A stretch of DNA of 64,000 bases from NCBI GenBank assembly GCA_022828595.1, contig JAKGHH010000003.1, positions 105,547,583 through 105,611,582 on the forward strand, given 5' to 3'. Under the pieces are notes generated by a model. That model made no database searches, had not been told where the DNA came from, and was given only the letters and a program-made list of their open reading frames with translations. The DNA comes from Nelumbo lutea (lineage: Eukaryota; Streptophyta; Magnoliopsida; Proteales; Nelumbonaceae). The position numbers were made by a program, and so were the translations under genes. Below are positions 11,093 to 20,815 of the stretch, piece by piece. Each line of letters opens with the position of its first letter. Position 1 is the stretch's first letter.

Positions 11093-11335
11093 TGTTAACA
11101 GGTGTATTATATGTACTGTACGCTGGCTTAGTACCCGTAGGGGTATTTTCGTAGTTCTGTATACATTTTGTTATGTACGGCCAGAACAGTATAAATAGAT
11201 AGCTTCACTCGACTGAAGTGAAGTTTTGTTGAGGCCTTAACTCAGTTGCCTCTTATTCTTCTTCCTCTTCTTCTTCTTCTTCTTCCTTCTTCTTTTCTCC
11301 TTCTTTTCTTCTTCTTCTTGGTCTCCTGCTCAACA
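11093..11335 (+). repeat. copia 3' LTR
   Basis: 243 bp, TGTTAACAGG to CTCAACA, with TATAAATAGA at about 11190 and a CTT-rich stretch near the end. Followed by AGATC. Confidence 0.93.
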
Positions 11336-11820
11336 AGATCTAAGGGTGTTCCCAAAGGTGAGACAAATTCTGATACCACCTCTTTTTTGTACAAAGAAAC
11401 AAAAAATAGCGAAGGGAACAAATCCTTTAAAGGTGTGTCTCCTACCCAAATATCCTCCCAAAAATGAACAGTGTTGCCAGAACAAACTTCATACCTGATA
11501 AAATTGAGGAATTGAGGATGGGTGTTGTGAATGGCCTTCCAAGGTGCTGGTAGTTAGCTTGCCTTGATACACCAACATCCCATCCATTCTTTGACCTCCC
11601 ATGAATGCTTCCCACCACCTCATGCCACAACCATTTCCCTAACAGAGCTTGATTTTTTCTAGTTACCCTTCCAAGTCCCAAACCCCCATCTTCTTTACTT
11701 TTGCACACAATTTCCCAATTAACCAAGTGATCCTTTTTTTCTTGTCCCGGCTCATAAGAAGTCTCTCATCAACTTCTCCAGTTTCCTAGCTTCCCTAACT
11801 GGCTTTCATTGCATCTGTCC
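11336..11820 (-). pseudogene. LINE reverse transcriptase C-terminal fragment, right copy
   Basis: Same as 317-800: a minus-strand L1-type ORF2 piece with the LVNWEIVCKSKEDGG block and WLWHEVVGSIHG. A frameshift lies near 11460, followed by WEDIWVGDTPLKDL. It abuts the copia element and is continued at 5510-5331. Confidence 0.85.
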
Positions 11821-12604
11821 ATTCAGGTACCACGAGAGCTAGTTAACAAACAATGATGTAGGTTCATGTCTGCATAAACACATATATTTATGGAAGTAAG
11901 GCGGATGACACATGAATTGAGAGCTAAATTTCTTTGCTCGCAAAAATCAGCAAATAGTTTCAGATGCATTGACAAGGGGAGAACAGGGACAGAATGTATT
12001 TTGGGGGGGGTTATTAGGGAATCTGATCTCTAGTATTCTATACAAACTGCACGGACTAATGGGTAAGGTAGCATCTAGGTACAATTGAGTATTTAGCACA
12101 TTCTTGCCATACATATTATCCATTACTTTGTCCTCAATTAACAAAATTGAATAGTTTTAAATAAAAAGAAAAGTCTCATTTGAGTATATTTATGCTCATA
12201 TATCATTTGCAAGGTTCAAGCGGCTGGGTATGTGTAAAACATTCTTCCAGAGACAGAACAAGTTGTAAATGTATGGCAGTTACAGGCATTTGGCCCAATG
12301 ATGGTATACTTGATTGGGCCTGAAATGCTATTGGCATGGACTGGTAGGTGCCCATCCTTTTACCATTCAGATGGCAGGAGTGGCACTAAAACATGCTATT
12401 GTCATAGCTGTACGCGATAGGATTGAACTGAACTTCCCCAAGCTTTGAATAGGGGACGTTGAGTATGTAACGTTCACTGATGGCTTACATAAAAGCCCTT
12501 CTTTTAGTATAATAATTGGTTATTTGGCATAAACTAAAATAAATAATTTGAGAGAGAGAGATGTTCCGTAGCTCAGTCTTAATTATTCAAGAGGGGCCCG
12601 AGTG
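11821..12604. other. Non-coding spacer, right copy
   Basis: Counterpart of 801-1585. No gene recognised. Confidence 0.5.
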
Positions 12605-12605
12605 T

Positions 12606-13073
12606 AGGAAACCCAGGCCCTTCTGGGTTAGGTGGGGTATTGAAGAATGAAGCCGGGAATGTGATACTAGAGCAGAATTGTTTGCTGCCCTGCAAAGTGT
12701 ACAGTTTGCAGCTCAATTAGGGGTGGAACAGCTAATAGTTGAAGGTGACTCAAAGGTTGTAATAGGCTGGTTGCAGGACTCAGAGTCAGTAGTTTGGTGC
12801 TTCAGGAATGAAATTGAAAAGTTTAAGGTGCTGACAAGAAATATGGACCTAAGACTACAATGGGTGGGGAGATCAGCAAATGCTATGGCGGACTGTCTAG
12901 CCAAGCAAGGGGCAGCTAGGGAAGTTTTGTATTGGGCACAACTGTAACTTATTGCTTTCGTTTTCTTCTTTAGTGGAGAGATTGCAGCTCGCGCCTTTCC
13001 AAGGGCTGCTTGTATGTGCTAATATTTCCAAATTAATAAAAGGTTCTATTTATTTATCAAAAAAAAAAAAAGA
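12606..13073 (+). pseudogene. LINE RNase H domain and 3' end, right copy
   Basis: A 5'-truncated LINE beginning inside RNase H (GNPGPSGLGG), with an internal deletion before AELFAALQS, then VEGDSKVVIGWL and WVGRSANAMADCLAKQGA. It stops soon after at the usual position, and the 3' UTR carries an AATAAAA and an A-run to 13073. A sequence resembling AGAGGGGCCCGAGTG lies before it and AGAGGGGGCCAAGTG after the A-run, a possible imperfect target-site duplication. Confidence 0.85.
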
Positions 13074-13084
13074 GGGGGCCAAGT

Positions 13085-13745
13085 GGGAAGACAGGCTATG
13101 ATATTAATTGCAAAACATCTATTCTGTTTTCATTGAAAATTCTTTAGGGCTTGTTTTATTATTTCCTAGTTGCCTAGCTCTAATTTGGACATAGTCATGC
13201 GCAAAGTATTAATATTGAGAAACAGTAGCTGGCCTAGGATTGATATTGAGCTGAGACTGAACAAACTTTTAAGTAAAGAAACTACTTCTAAATCTAATTC
13301 AGATTTTAAATGGGTGGGTAACTTCTCTTTCAAAGAAAAATTCCCTTCTGTTTTTGCCCTGTCAATATATAAAGATAAACCCTTGTCCTCTTTCTTGGTT
13401 CCTTCAAACTCGAGGAATGGTGTTGATTGGCATTTGGGGTTGAGGAGGAGTGTGAGGGATTCAGAATTTGATGAGGTTTTGGACTTGATTCATATCCTTA
13501 GTGGGATTTATTTGGATTCCTCTAAATCTAACAGTCGTATTTGGACCCTATCCTCCTCTGGTGTATTTTCCTGGGCTTCTTTCTTTAAGGCCCTGATCCA
13601 ACCTTTCGACTCTTTGGGATACCTTTCCTGGTGTGACTTACTCCAAAGGAAAATGACTAATTGGTGTTTATCCCCACACAAGTGTGTTTTTGTAAGGCTA
13701 ATGGGGAAACTTTCTTTCATTTATTAATTTCCTGCCCTTTTGCAA
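13085..13745 (+). pseudogene. LINE ORF2 C-terminal (zf-RVT) fragment, right copy
   Basis: An open frame at 13170-13727 with KWVGNFSFKEKFPSVFAL, DWHLGLRRSVRDSEFDEV, SRIWTLSSSGVFSWASFF and MTNWCLSPHKC. This is the region between RT and RNase H in plant LINEs, with the zinc-finger-like CXXC partly lost. It is interrupted at 13746 by the T-run of an opposite-strand LINE. Confidence 0.8.
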
Positions 13746-14560
13746 CCGTTGTTTTTTTTTTTTTCGATAGACGAAAGAAATTGATATTAATATTGAAACA
13801 GTGAGCATACAAACAGTCTAAGAAGAGGCATGACATGCACTCTTCTTTAAAGATGAAAGCACAAAACTCACACTAAACAGAAATCTGTTTACAAAGTTGC
13901 CCAGTACAAAGAAACCCTTGAGACCCCTTGTTTGGCAAGAGAATCAGCCAAAACATTTGCTGATCTGCTAACCCACTGAAAATTAACTGACATGTTTATT
14001 GTTAGCCAATTGACTCTTCTTAGAAGATCTCTATAATCCCAATTAACAGTATTTGGGCTCGCCAACCAACCCACCACCACCTTGGAATCTTCCTCAATTA
14101 CCAAATTCTCCACTCTGAGTTGGTTGGTTGGCAAGCTGTATTCCTTGTACTGGTGCTAGTATCTCAGCCCTTGTAGAGTCTCCAACTCCCACTGGTCCCG
14201 AGTATAAGGAAAGAATGTTGCTATCCTTATCTCTCAAAACTCCTCCTATGCCCGAAGGTCCTGGGTTCCCTTGACTACTCCCATCAAAGTTCAATTTCAC
14301 AGAGCCCTTCAGAGGGGGTAGCCAGCTAGCTTGTGTTCTTATCTTTTGAGGAGATGTAGAAGCCACCGCTGCCCAGTTTCTCCTGAGATCATGGGAGTAG
14401 TTCTCAAAAGTTCTGTAGTTTTCAGCCAAAGGGTTTCCCTTGTCCGACACCCTGTTCATCTGAGCCTGTGCATGTCTGGTTAACCTAGGTGGTAAAGCTT
14501 TATTAATAACATTCAGTTGCATGTAGGCACAAAGTTCTTTTGTTATATCCATTAACTTGT
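13746..14560 (-). pseudogene. Minus-strand LINE 3' end with RNase H, right copy
   Basis: The T-run at 13751-13764 marks the poly(A) tail. Reading leftwards from 14552, an open frame enters the RNase H domain at KLNFDGSSQGNPGPSGIGG, then DSTRAEILAPVQGIQLANQ. A frameshift near 14110 leads to VIEEDSKVVVGWL and WVSRSANVLADSLAKQG in 14134-13889. The Asp-Glu-Asp-Asp pattern is still visible. The first ~45 residues of the upper frame (MDITKELCAYMQ...) do not look like LINE and may be fused flank. Confidence 0.82.
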
Positions 14561-15786
14561 GACTTCCTGATAGTTTTTTTTTTCCCCTCCCTAAAGCTAA
14601 CTTTTGCTCGAAGATAGGTTATTCTAGAAAATAGTGTCCATATTGAAGATTGGCTATTCTAGAACGTGCGAATTACATCTTCTAGTAGTTCTATATTAAT
14701 CTCAACACATAAATTTGTTGGTTCTGGCAGTTAGCTAATAGCTATCATGCCATACCTCTGATGGACCTAACTTTCATTCTTTGGGTTTTTTTTTTTTTTT
14801 TGCAGTGGTTGTTTTGGACAGGTAGAACTTGTTGCTACATTTGAAGACACATTTATACTCAAGTTCAAGTGGGTGCTGGTAGGTGAGTATTTTCAGGACC
14901 CCGCTTATTAAAACCTAGGCGGTTCACTATTTGGCTTTTTTCTATTGTGGTCGATGATCACCGAAATGGGCTGGTATAGAAGAGATCAAACAAACAAGAC
15001 ATAGGACATCTGCATCATACAGGACGCTTGTTTATGGTAGGATTATATCAAGGACATGCTCATGGTGAGTCCTTATGGTATGCTCAATGCTTACTGCAAA
15101 AGGCTATATTCTATAACCTAAAAAATCTGATTTTTGAGAGATTCTCATTTGTCTTGTGGTACCTGTGCATATAACATGCATTTGTCAACGAGCAACGAGT
15201 ATATCTCATAATAGTTTTTCATATCATTTGAAAATATGATGAGCTAGCTCATTATCTAATAATATGATTCAACCTACTTAAAAATGAAATTTGAAACTTC
15301 ATGTCATCTTTTCTTAAATGAAACATCTTTGATTTGAATTCATGTTATAAACGATACCATACAGGATGGATGTGAGTAGTGTCTGTTTTGGCATTTGATT
15401 TCATTGGTTACTCCTATGATTGGTGCCGTTGATTGGTTATAAATTTTTCTGGTATGATGTCTTTCCGGCATCATAGTCAAACCCCTCTATAATACTCCAA
15501 TTTTAACATTTCATAAAAATTAAATAAAAAAGTCCCAATTAAACTGATACTTGATGAAAATGATGTTTTTAAGATCCAAACCATGTTATAGACTGATACT
15601 TGTCAATAAAACGGTAACAAGTTATTCAGATCATGTTGGATTCTTATATTCTTGGTCTTTCTGTTGTTGGACTTGGACAGCAAGAAATCTTTTCGACTGC
15701 AGCACCGAAATTATGGAAAACTGGAAAACAATGATAAGAAAAAAAAGAGGACGACGAATATATAAGAAACCCCAAATTCTCCAAGA
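14561..15786. other. Unassigned non-coding sequence, right copy
   Basis: About 1.2 kb without a recognised gene; AT-rich with a T-run near 14785. No element ends identified. Confidence 0.5.
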
Positions 15787-16005
15787 CTGATCATCCTAAC
15801 CCTATGTCACAGTTCTCCCGCAAACACAAATTCTACGCCCATCAAATGGGGGTGTGAAGGAGATCAGTTGATGAGCGATCAAAAGCCCAGCTGAAGCACT
15901 TCTGTGTGCCAACGCGGGTTGCTGCCAATCTTTTATGCATTTATCGGATTTCAAAATTCGAACAGTTAAAGCAAGAACCGTATCATGTTCCGTGTCTTGC
16001 GGCAT
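15787..16005 (-). other. Unidentified small open frame
   Basis: A minus-strand frame of about 67 codons (MPQDTEHDTVLALTV... to VCGRTVT) that extends upstream without stop for a few codons. It matches no family I know, has no clear start context and could be an exon remnant or chance. The corresponding frame in the left copy runs into the gap. Confidence 0.15.
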
Positions 16006-17540
16006 TACTTTCCGTTTCCGCTGCCATGTTTTGCCAACAAGATCAAGCGCTCATGGTCATGGAATCTTGAAACTTTTAAAAGGAGCAACACCTGTTTTAT
16101 TGTAGTCTCCCAGCAGCAGCTTCCTTTTATGCATTTATTGTAATCTCCCGGCATTAATAACTCTAGTTGAGTGGTAACGTGTAATATACTAACAGGAGTA
16201 GGAGAGAGAGAGAGAGAGAGGCAGGCTTGCTGGTGGTGGTTGGTTCCTGGATTCCTTCACCATACCACGGCCCAACTTTAATTTTGTATGAATGCAAGGC
16301 TCTGTTTGGGAAGAATGCAAATACAAATATATATACCATAAAAAGCCTTGCATATAAAGGGTTCACAAGAATAGGCGCCCAGATTGGAATGGTTCATTCA
16401 GATTCCAACCATTTGGTTGATCAGAATGACATTCTTGGGAAATGGTATTTCTCCCAACGGGCGAATGGCCATTCCATCCCTTCCCTTCTTCTTCCCCCCT
16501 TCTGACCAAAAAAAAAAATCCCACTTTGATCCAAAGCCCTAATCGACCAAGTTGTCACCGTTTCATTGGCCTTCCTCCATCCAAGTTAACCTTCGAGTAT
16601 CACCATCTCTGGTGAAGTAAGGCTGGTTGCCGGTCATCCTTCCCTTGTATCTCCTCTATTCTTCATCTTCTTTCTCCCCCCTTTTCTCTTCTTCCACCCC
16701 CTCTTCTTTATCTTTCTCTTCCTCCTCGCCTCTATTGCCACCCCCTATTTTTCCTCCCCTCTCCTTTCTTCTTTCTCCCCTTCTTCTTCCAATTCCAATC
16801 CTGTCTACAAGCAAAACAGACCCATGGTATTTTTAACCTTGTATTTGCATTCTTTCCAAGTTGAAAGGAGTACAAATACACAAACGTAGGGTATAAATTA
16901 TATATATATTCATACCGTACATATTCGTATTATACTCGTTCCAAAATAGCCTAAATCCTCATTAAAAACATAAAATATCAGGATAATATTACTTTTTCTT
17001 TCACATCATAAAATTAGGTGGGTTGGGGTCAACCCAACGCACGGCTGTAATGTCACACTGTCACCGTGGGTAGGTATGGGGAGAAGATCCGGACTTTGCA
17101 TATTATTGAGTAATCAACCCAACTTCCATTTCAGCTTCAGCCATTAAAGAAGCTCACAACCTCCTTAATAGCTCATTACTATTAAAAAGGCAAAGTAACA
17201 AATCCTTCTTCAGCTCACTTCCACTTCAAGTTGTTACCACTTAGGCACTTACCACCACCACGTATATTTAACCCAATTTTCTAGTCTTATTACTAGGGTT
17301 AGTTGAAGTGATAAACCCAGTAACCCACAAAGCATCCACCTTTCCGTATATTGCTAGCTCTTGTTGTTTACTTGTTTTGCAACATTGTTCTTGTTTTTAT
17401 CTCCCATTCCATCCGAATGAACCCCATCAAATATATCAGAACATTCACAAAAGGACAAAACAATACACACATCAATACGTACATACGTACAGAGAGAGAG
17501 AGAGAGAGAGCATCGTCACCACTTGGCCACCGACAGACAG
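16006..17540. other. Intergenic spacer with simple repeats
   Basis: No gene seen. Contains a (GA)n microsatellite at 16202-16221, a strongly pyrimidine-rich stretch at 16620-16800 that produces low-complexity frames, and another (GA)n at 17489-17509. Confidence 0.6.
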
Positions 17541-17542
17541 TC

Positions 17543-17850
17543 GAACATAGTGAGTTAATTATCTCAACTCCCAATTCAATTAATTAATCTCAACTTTCGT
17601 CTACCCCCAAAAAAGTTGTGAAATTTTCAAACTCAAATTTTGATGCTCTCAACTCCCAATTCAATTAATTAATCTCAACTTTCGTCTACCCCCCCCCCCC
17701 CCCAAAAAAAAAAAATAAATAAATAAATAAATCGAAATCTTAAATGACAATACATCCACAAATTCATAGAACAAACAGAAGTCTGTTCCTTCACCTGGAA
17801 ATTTCATCATTACGCTTTAACCAGTACATAGTGAGTTAATTATCTGCGTA
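17543..17850. repeat. Short direct duplications and poly-C/poly-A run
   Basis: A ~47-bp segment (CTCAACTCCCAATTCAATTA and onward to GTCTACCCCC) occurs at about 17563-17611 and again at 17647-17693. ACATAGTGAGTTAATTATCT occurs at 17545 and 17825. Between them is a run of about 15 C followed by A. This lies just past the 3' end of the membrane-protein gene, so part of it is probably its 3' UTR. Confidence 0.8.
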
Positions 17851-17937
17851 TATATAAACGTATAGAGGGGGGAGGGGGGTGGGGGAGGTCGGGCCTCACG
17901 GCGGATAGCAATGGCAATATGATCGATGAGCTCGTCC

Positions 17938-18294
17938 TCATTCGGAGTCGTCGTCGCCGGATCCGAATAAGGAGATGCGGTTGTACAAGAGAAAGAACAG
18001 GAGGACGAGGAAGAGAGCGACGCCGACCGGGGACCCACTTAGGCGGTGGATTGAGTCCGGCTCGCCGGTTGAGAAGATGTTGGAGATCACCGTGCCTCGA
18101 TCCGACGACAGGAACTGTATGAGAAGGAGCAGCACGATAGGGACTAGTAGCAGGCCGACTGGTCTCAAGATCTCCGAGATCGCTCCGGTCAGTGCTTCTC
18201 CCTGCTCGCTAAGTAGCACCGGCACCACCACCACTAGGCCCACCACCACCGCTAGCAGCACCCCGTGCGGAGCTCCTCGCCTTTCTTCAATCAT
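17938..18294 (-). CDS. Small conserved plant three-helix membrane protein
   Basis: A single-exon 118-residue protein. I chose the internal Met (MIEERRGAPHG) over the ORF start 38 codons upstream, because plant proteins of this type as I recall them begin with this motif and the upstream part is unlike a conserved domain. Three hydrophobic segments sit at about residues 11-28, 45-62 and 89-104, joined by a loop with SSDRG and FSTGEPDSIHRLSGSP and ending in an acidic DDDSE tail. No catalytic motif; function unknown. The frame is intact and GC-rich compared with its surroundings, which supports a real gene. It would sit in a membrane; which one is not evident. No signal for operon-like coupling. 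Confidence 0.85.
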   Translation of the reverse strand: MIEERRGAPHGVLLAVVVGLVVVVPVLLSEQGEALTGAISEILRPVGLLLVPIVLLLLIQFLSSDRGTVISNIFSTGEPDSIHRLSGSPVGVALFLVLLFFLLYNRISLFGSGDDDSE

Positions 18295-18760
18295 TTCTTC
18301 TTCTTTGCCTTCGTTGGTCGGGGAAGGTGGGAGCTCTAAGCTCTCTGCTACTTTCTTTATACAAGGAGAAACCAAGAAACAGAAACACTGAGAAACAGAG
18401 AGTCCCAATGGGACGCGTTTGTCTATAAAAAGTGAAGAAAGGCGTCCCTGTAAAAGGGTATTTTAGTCAATTCATTGACATCATGAGGGCTGCATTGGAA
18501 ATTGAAAAACTCTATGCGATGACGTCATCCTCGCATACAGACAAAAAGCCCCTGTCAGATCGCGTGTCGCATGATGATTGCACTTCTGCGTGGCGTCAAA
18601 GAATGGCCCGAATTCAAATTTTGACACGTGCCGATACGACGAGGCGCTTCTTCTTATGAGCTTTCGCATTCTGTGCCCTATTGGCCCAGGCCCACGTGCG
18701 CTTATAGATGGCTATGCGTCAGGCCCACTTATCATCAATAAAAAAACACAAGAAGCCCAA
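18295..18760 (-). promoter_or_regulatory. Probable promoter and 5' UTR of the membrane-protein gene
   Basis: Upstream on the minus strand are a TTATAGA-like box (near 18425), a perfect TGACGTCA bZIP/CRE site at 18520-18527, two CACGTG G-boxes at 18625-18630 and 18693-18698, and TGGGCC/GGCCCA site-II-type motifs around 18682-18728. These sites are seen directly; their use in regulation is inferred from known plant promoters. They suggest a broadly expressed, possibly light- or ABA-responsive gene. Confidence 0.5.
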
Positions 18761-19418
18761 ACATAAAATGACAATACTACCCTTAATATTACACCTTAAC
18801 CAGGGGAAAAAGGCCAGTCAATCGATCGGGTTGGAGCCAATAGACCCGAATAAATTCGGAGTCCTTAGTGGACCCGAGTCAGACCCGACCTGTTGACAGC
18901 CACCCAGTTGGGTAGAAGAGGAGACAAGAATACGTGAATTCAGGTTAAACAAATAATGGTTGTGCTTTGTGAGATAATCAAATCAGATCACATGAACGTC
19001 TGTTTCTAACTAAAAAACTAAACTTTTAAAAAATGTAAAAGAAATACTTGGTGTATGTATCTCTAATCTCTTTACAGTTGAAGCTGAGGAATTTATTGGA
19101 AACAGACTTTGTTAGAATCCCTACATGAACACAGGAAGGATGTATTATATTTCATGGGGAAATTAATTGATCCATGGATATTATTACTTTATTAGCAAGA
19201 TGAATAGTACCATCTGTTGATTAACGCCTGAACCAAAGATTCTTTGATGATCACTAGGAACCTGCATCATTCACATGCTGCGTTGGGATTTCTTTTTTTT
19301 TGTTAATTGAAGTGGATAGGTGAATCAATTTAAACATGAACCACCTACAATCTACATGGATGGAGAAACCAAGGGTGAAACTTAGGCCCGGTTTGGGACG
19401 TTTTCTGCATTTGGGGCT
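18761..19418. other. Intergenic, nothing recognised
   Basis: AT-rich DNA with no gene or clear element ends. Confidence 0.5.
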
Positions 19419-19426
19419 ATTCAGAA

Positions 19427-20065
19427 TAGACCTATTCATGGGTCGGGCTGGGTTGGCATCGGGTTGGGCTTTTATTCTTTATAAACAGGGTTTTGTTAGG
19501 CTCGAGCCCAAGCCTGACTCAACCAACGGGTTTACAACTTGGGCCTGATCCCGGTTCTAATAAAAAGCCTAAAGCCCGACCTAACAGAAAGATGGTCACT
19601 GGTGTTGAGTTTGCGTGATTGTTGGTGCTGAGTTCGCGTTGATAAAGCTGAGCTGAGATTTTTAAAGTGAAAAGGAGAAGTGAGTTCGCATCGATGCAAG
19701 AGAGAGAGAGAGGATTCACCACTAGTCCGCTAGAGTTCACTGGTTGCATCAATGAGTGTTCGCCAGTTCTGTCTTCCTGAGAGTGTGAGGTGTGACTATG
19801 AAAACTGAGAAGAGAGAACTAAGGTTCGGCTAAGACTAAGAGAAAGAGATGAGTGTGAAGAAAGGGGTTAAGATATTTAGGGTTAGGGCTTTTGGTTTAA
19901 CTTAAAAGTTGGACCGGGCTATTTTGACAAATCCCAAACCCGATCCAAAATAAATTTCAGCCGGGCTTTTAGGCCTGAGGTCAAGCCCGTGGGCTCAAAT
20001 ATGTATTCAAGCCTGTCTGGGGGTTGGGCCAGCCCATCGGGCTACCCGGCCCATAAACAGGTCTA
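19427..20065. mobile_element. hAT-type non-autonomous transposon (MITE), 639 bp
   Basis: The ends are inverted: TAGACCTATTCATGGGTCGG at the left, and the right end reads TAGACCTGTTTATGGGCCGG on the other strand. Flanking 8-bp duplications ATTCAGAA (19419-19426) and ATTCAGAG (20066-20073) match at 7 of 8 bases. The 8-bp duplication and end type fit hAT. No transposase frame inside. Confidence 0.85.
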
Positions 20066-20073
20066 ATTCAGAG

Positions 20074-20547
20074 TAGCTTCTATGTTATTCTTAACAATTT
20101 TGGCGTCGGGAACATCCGTATTGATTTTCTGGATTTTCAAATTTTCACCAAATATAACTTCAAAAGATTTTTATATGGGGCTCCACTCGAAATGTCAAAA
20201 GTTAGCATCTCGAAAATCCTCTCAAATGGGAATTTAGATTGGAGCAGATTTACATTAAAATCAATTTGAACTGATTGGAAGTTCCAAACATTGAATTGGA
20301 CCGGTCCAACATGGTTCTGATTATACCAAATCCGATCTAATTGGCACCCCTAAGTCGAAACAATGCCCAAGAATGAATTTAGTACAACCAAAACCAAATT
20401 AATCAAATTGTGAGATTTGTCAAGTCGCATCTACGCCAAGACTGGACTATTTGATGTCAACCATCAATGACGCCCAATGGTTGAAGCCATGTCAGGTCCA
20501 ACTCGTAAAGAAACGACACGACACCCCAGCAAAACGTTAATATCCCA
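20074..20547. other. Non-coding, possible MITE remnant
   Basis: CTAATTGGCACCCCTAAG near 20337-20354 looks like one end of a common plant MITE (TTAGGGGTGCC...), but the other end was not found. Otherwise nothing recognised. Confidence 0.4.
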
Positions 20548-20548
20548 A

Positions 20549-20815
20549 GGCTGTTTTTAGTTGCAGTGCAATTTTATTTGCGCTAATATAAATGCATGGG
20601 AGTGCAAATGAAAAAAAAAAATGCAATTTCTCTTTTAATTTTGTTTTGGATTTTACCTTATTTTGCTTTACATCATGATTTACTTTGCAATCAAATAAAA
20701 TAAGCTAAAATTTAAAACAAAAATAAGCAATAAAATTCACACTCAAATCATTTACACTACCATAATTTTGCATCAGTACAAATTTATTTACATTACAACC
20801 AAACACAACCTAAAG
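20549..20815. mobile_element. Probable MITE, ~265 bp
   Basis: GGCTGTTTTTAGTTGCAGTG at the left pairs imperfectly with the right end, which on the opposite strand reads AGGTTGTGTTTGGTTGTAAT. The interior is AT-rich with no frame. The target duplication is unclear. Confidence 0.5.

Larger units (their letters stand above)
5511..11335 (+). mobile_element. Ty1/copia LTR retrotransposon, complete but decayed
   Basis: A 5.8-kb element with TG...CA LTRs (5511-5767 and 11093-11335), a PBS resembling initiator tRNA-Met, gag with a CCHC knuckle, protease, integrase, RT and RNase H in copia order, and a PPT. The flanks read GGATC before and AGATC after, a 5-bp target-site duplication with one mismatch. 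The polyprotein frame has at least six frameshifts or stops, so this copy is not autonomous. It is inserted in a minus-strand LINE fragment. Domain order (integrase before RT) separates it from gypsy. Confidence 0.95.
11004..15938. repeat. Right copy of the ~5 kb duplicated block
   Basis: Matches 1-5230. This copy keeps longer reading frames (for example 13170-13727 and 14094-14552) where the left copy is broken by extra bases, so it looks like the better sequence. It runs on without interruption past 15938 into unique sequence. Confidence 0.93.

Noticed and set aside
16627..16836. Ser/Leu/Pro-rich frame
   Set aside because: Pure translation of a CT-rich low-complexity tract.
17975..18391. 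138-codon plus-strand frame over the membrane-protein gene
   Set aside because: Antisense shadow of a GC-rich gene; composition is Arg/Ser/Thr-biased with no family match.
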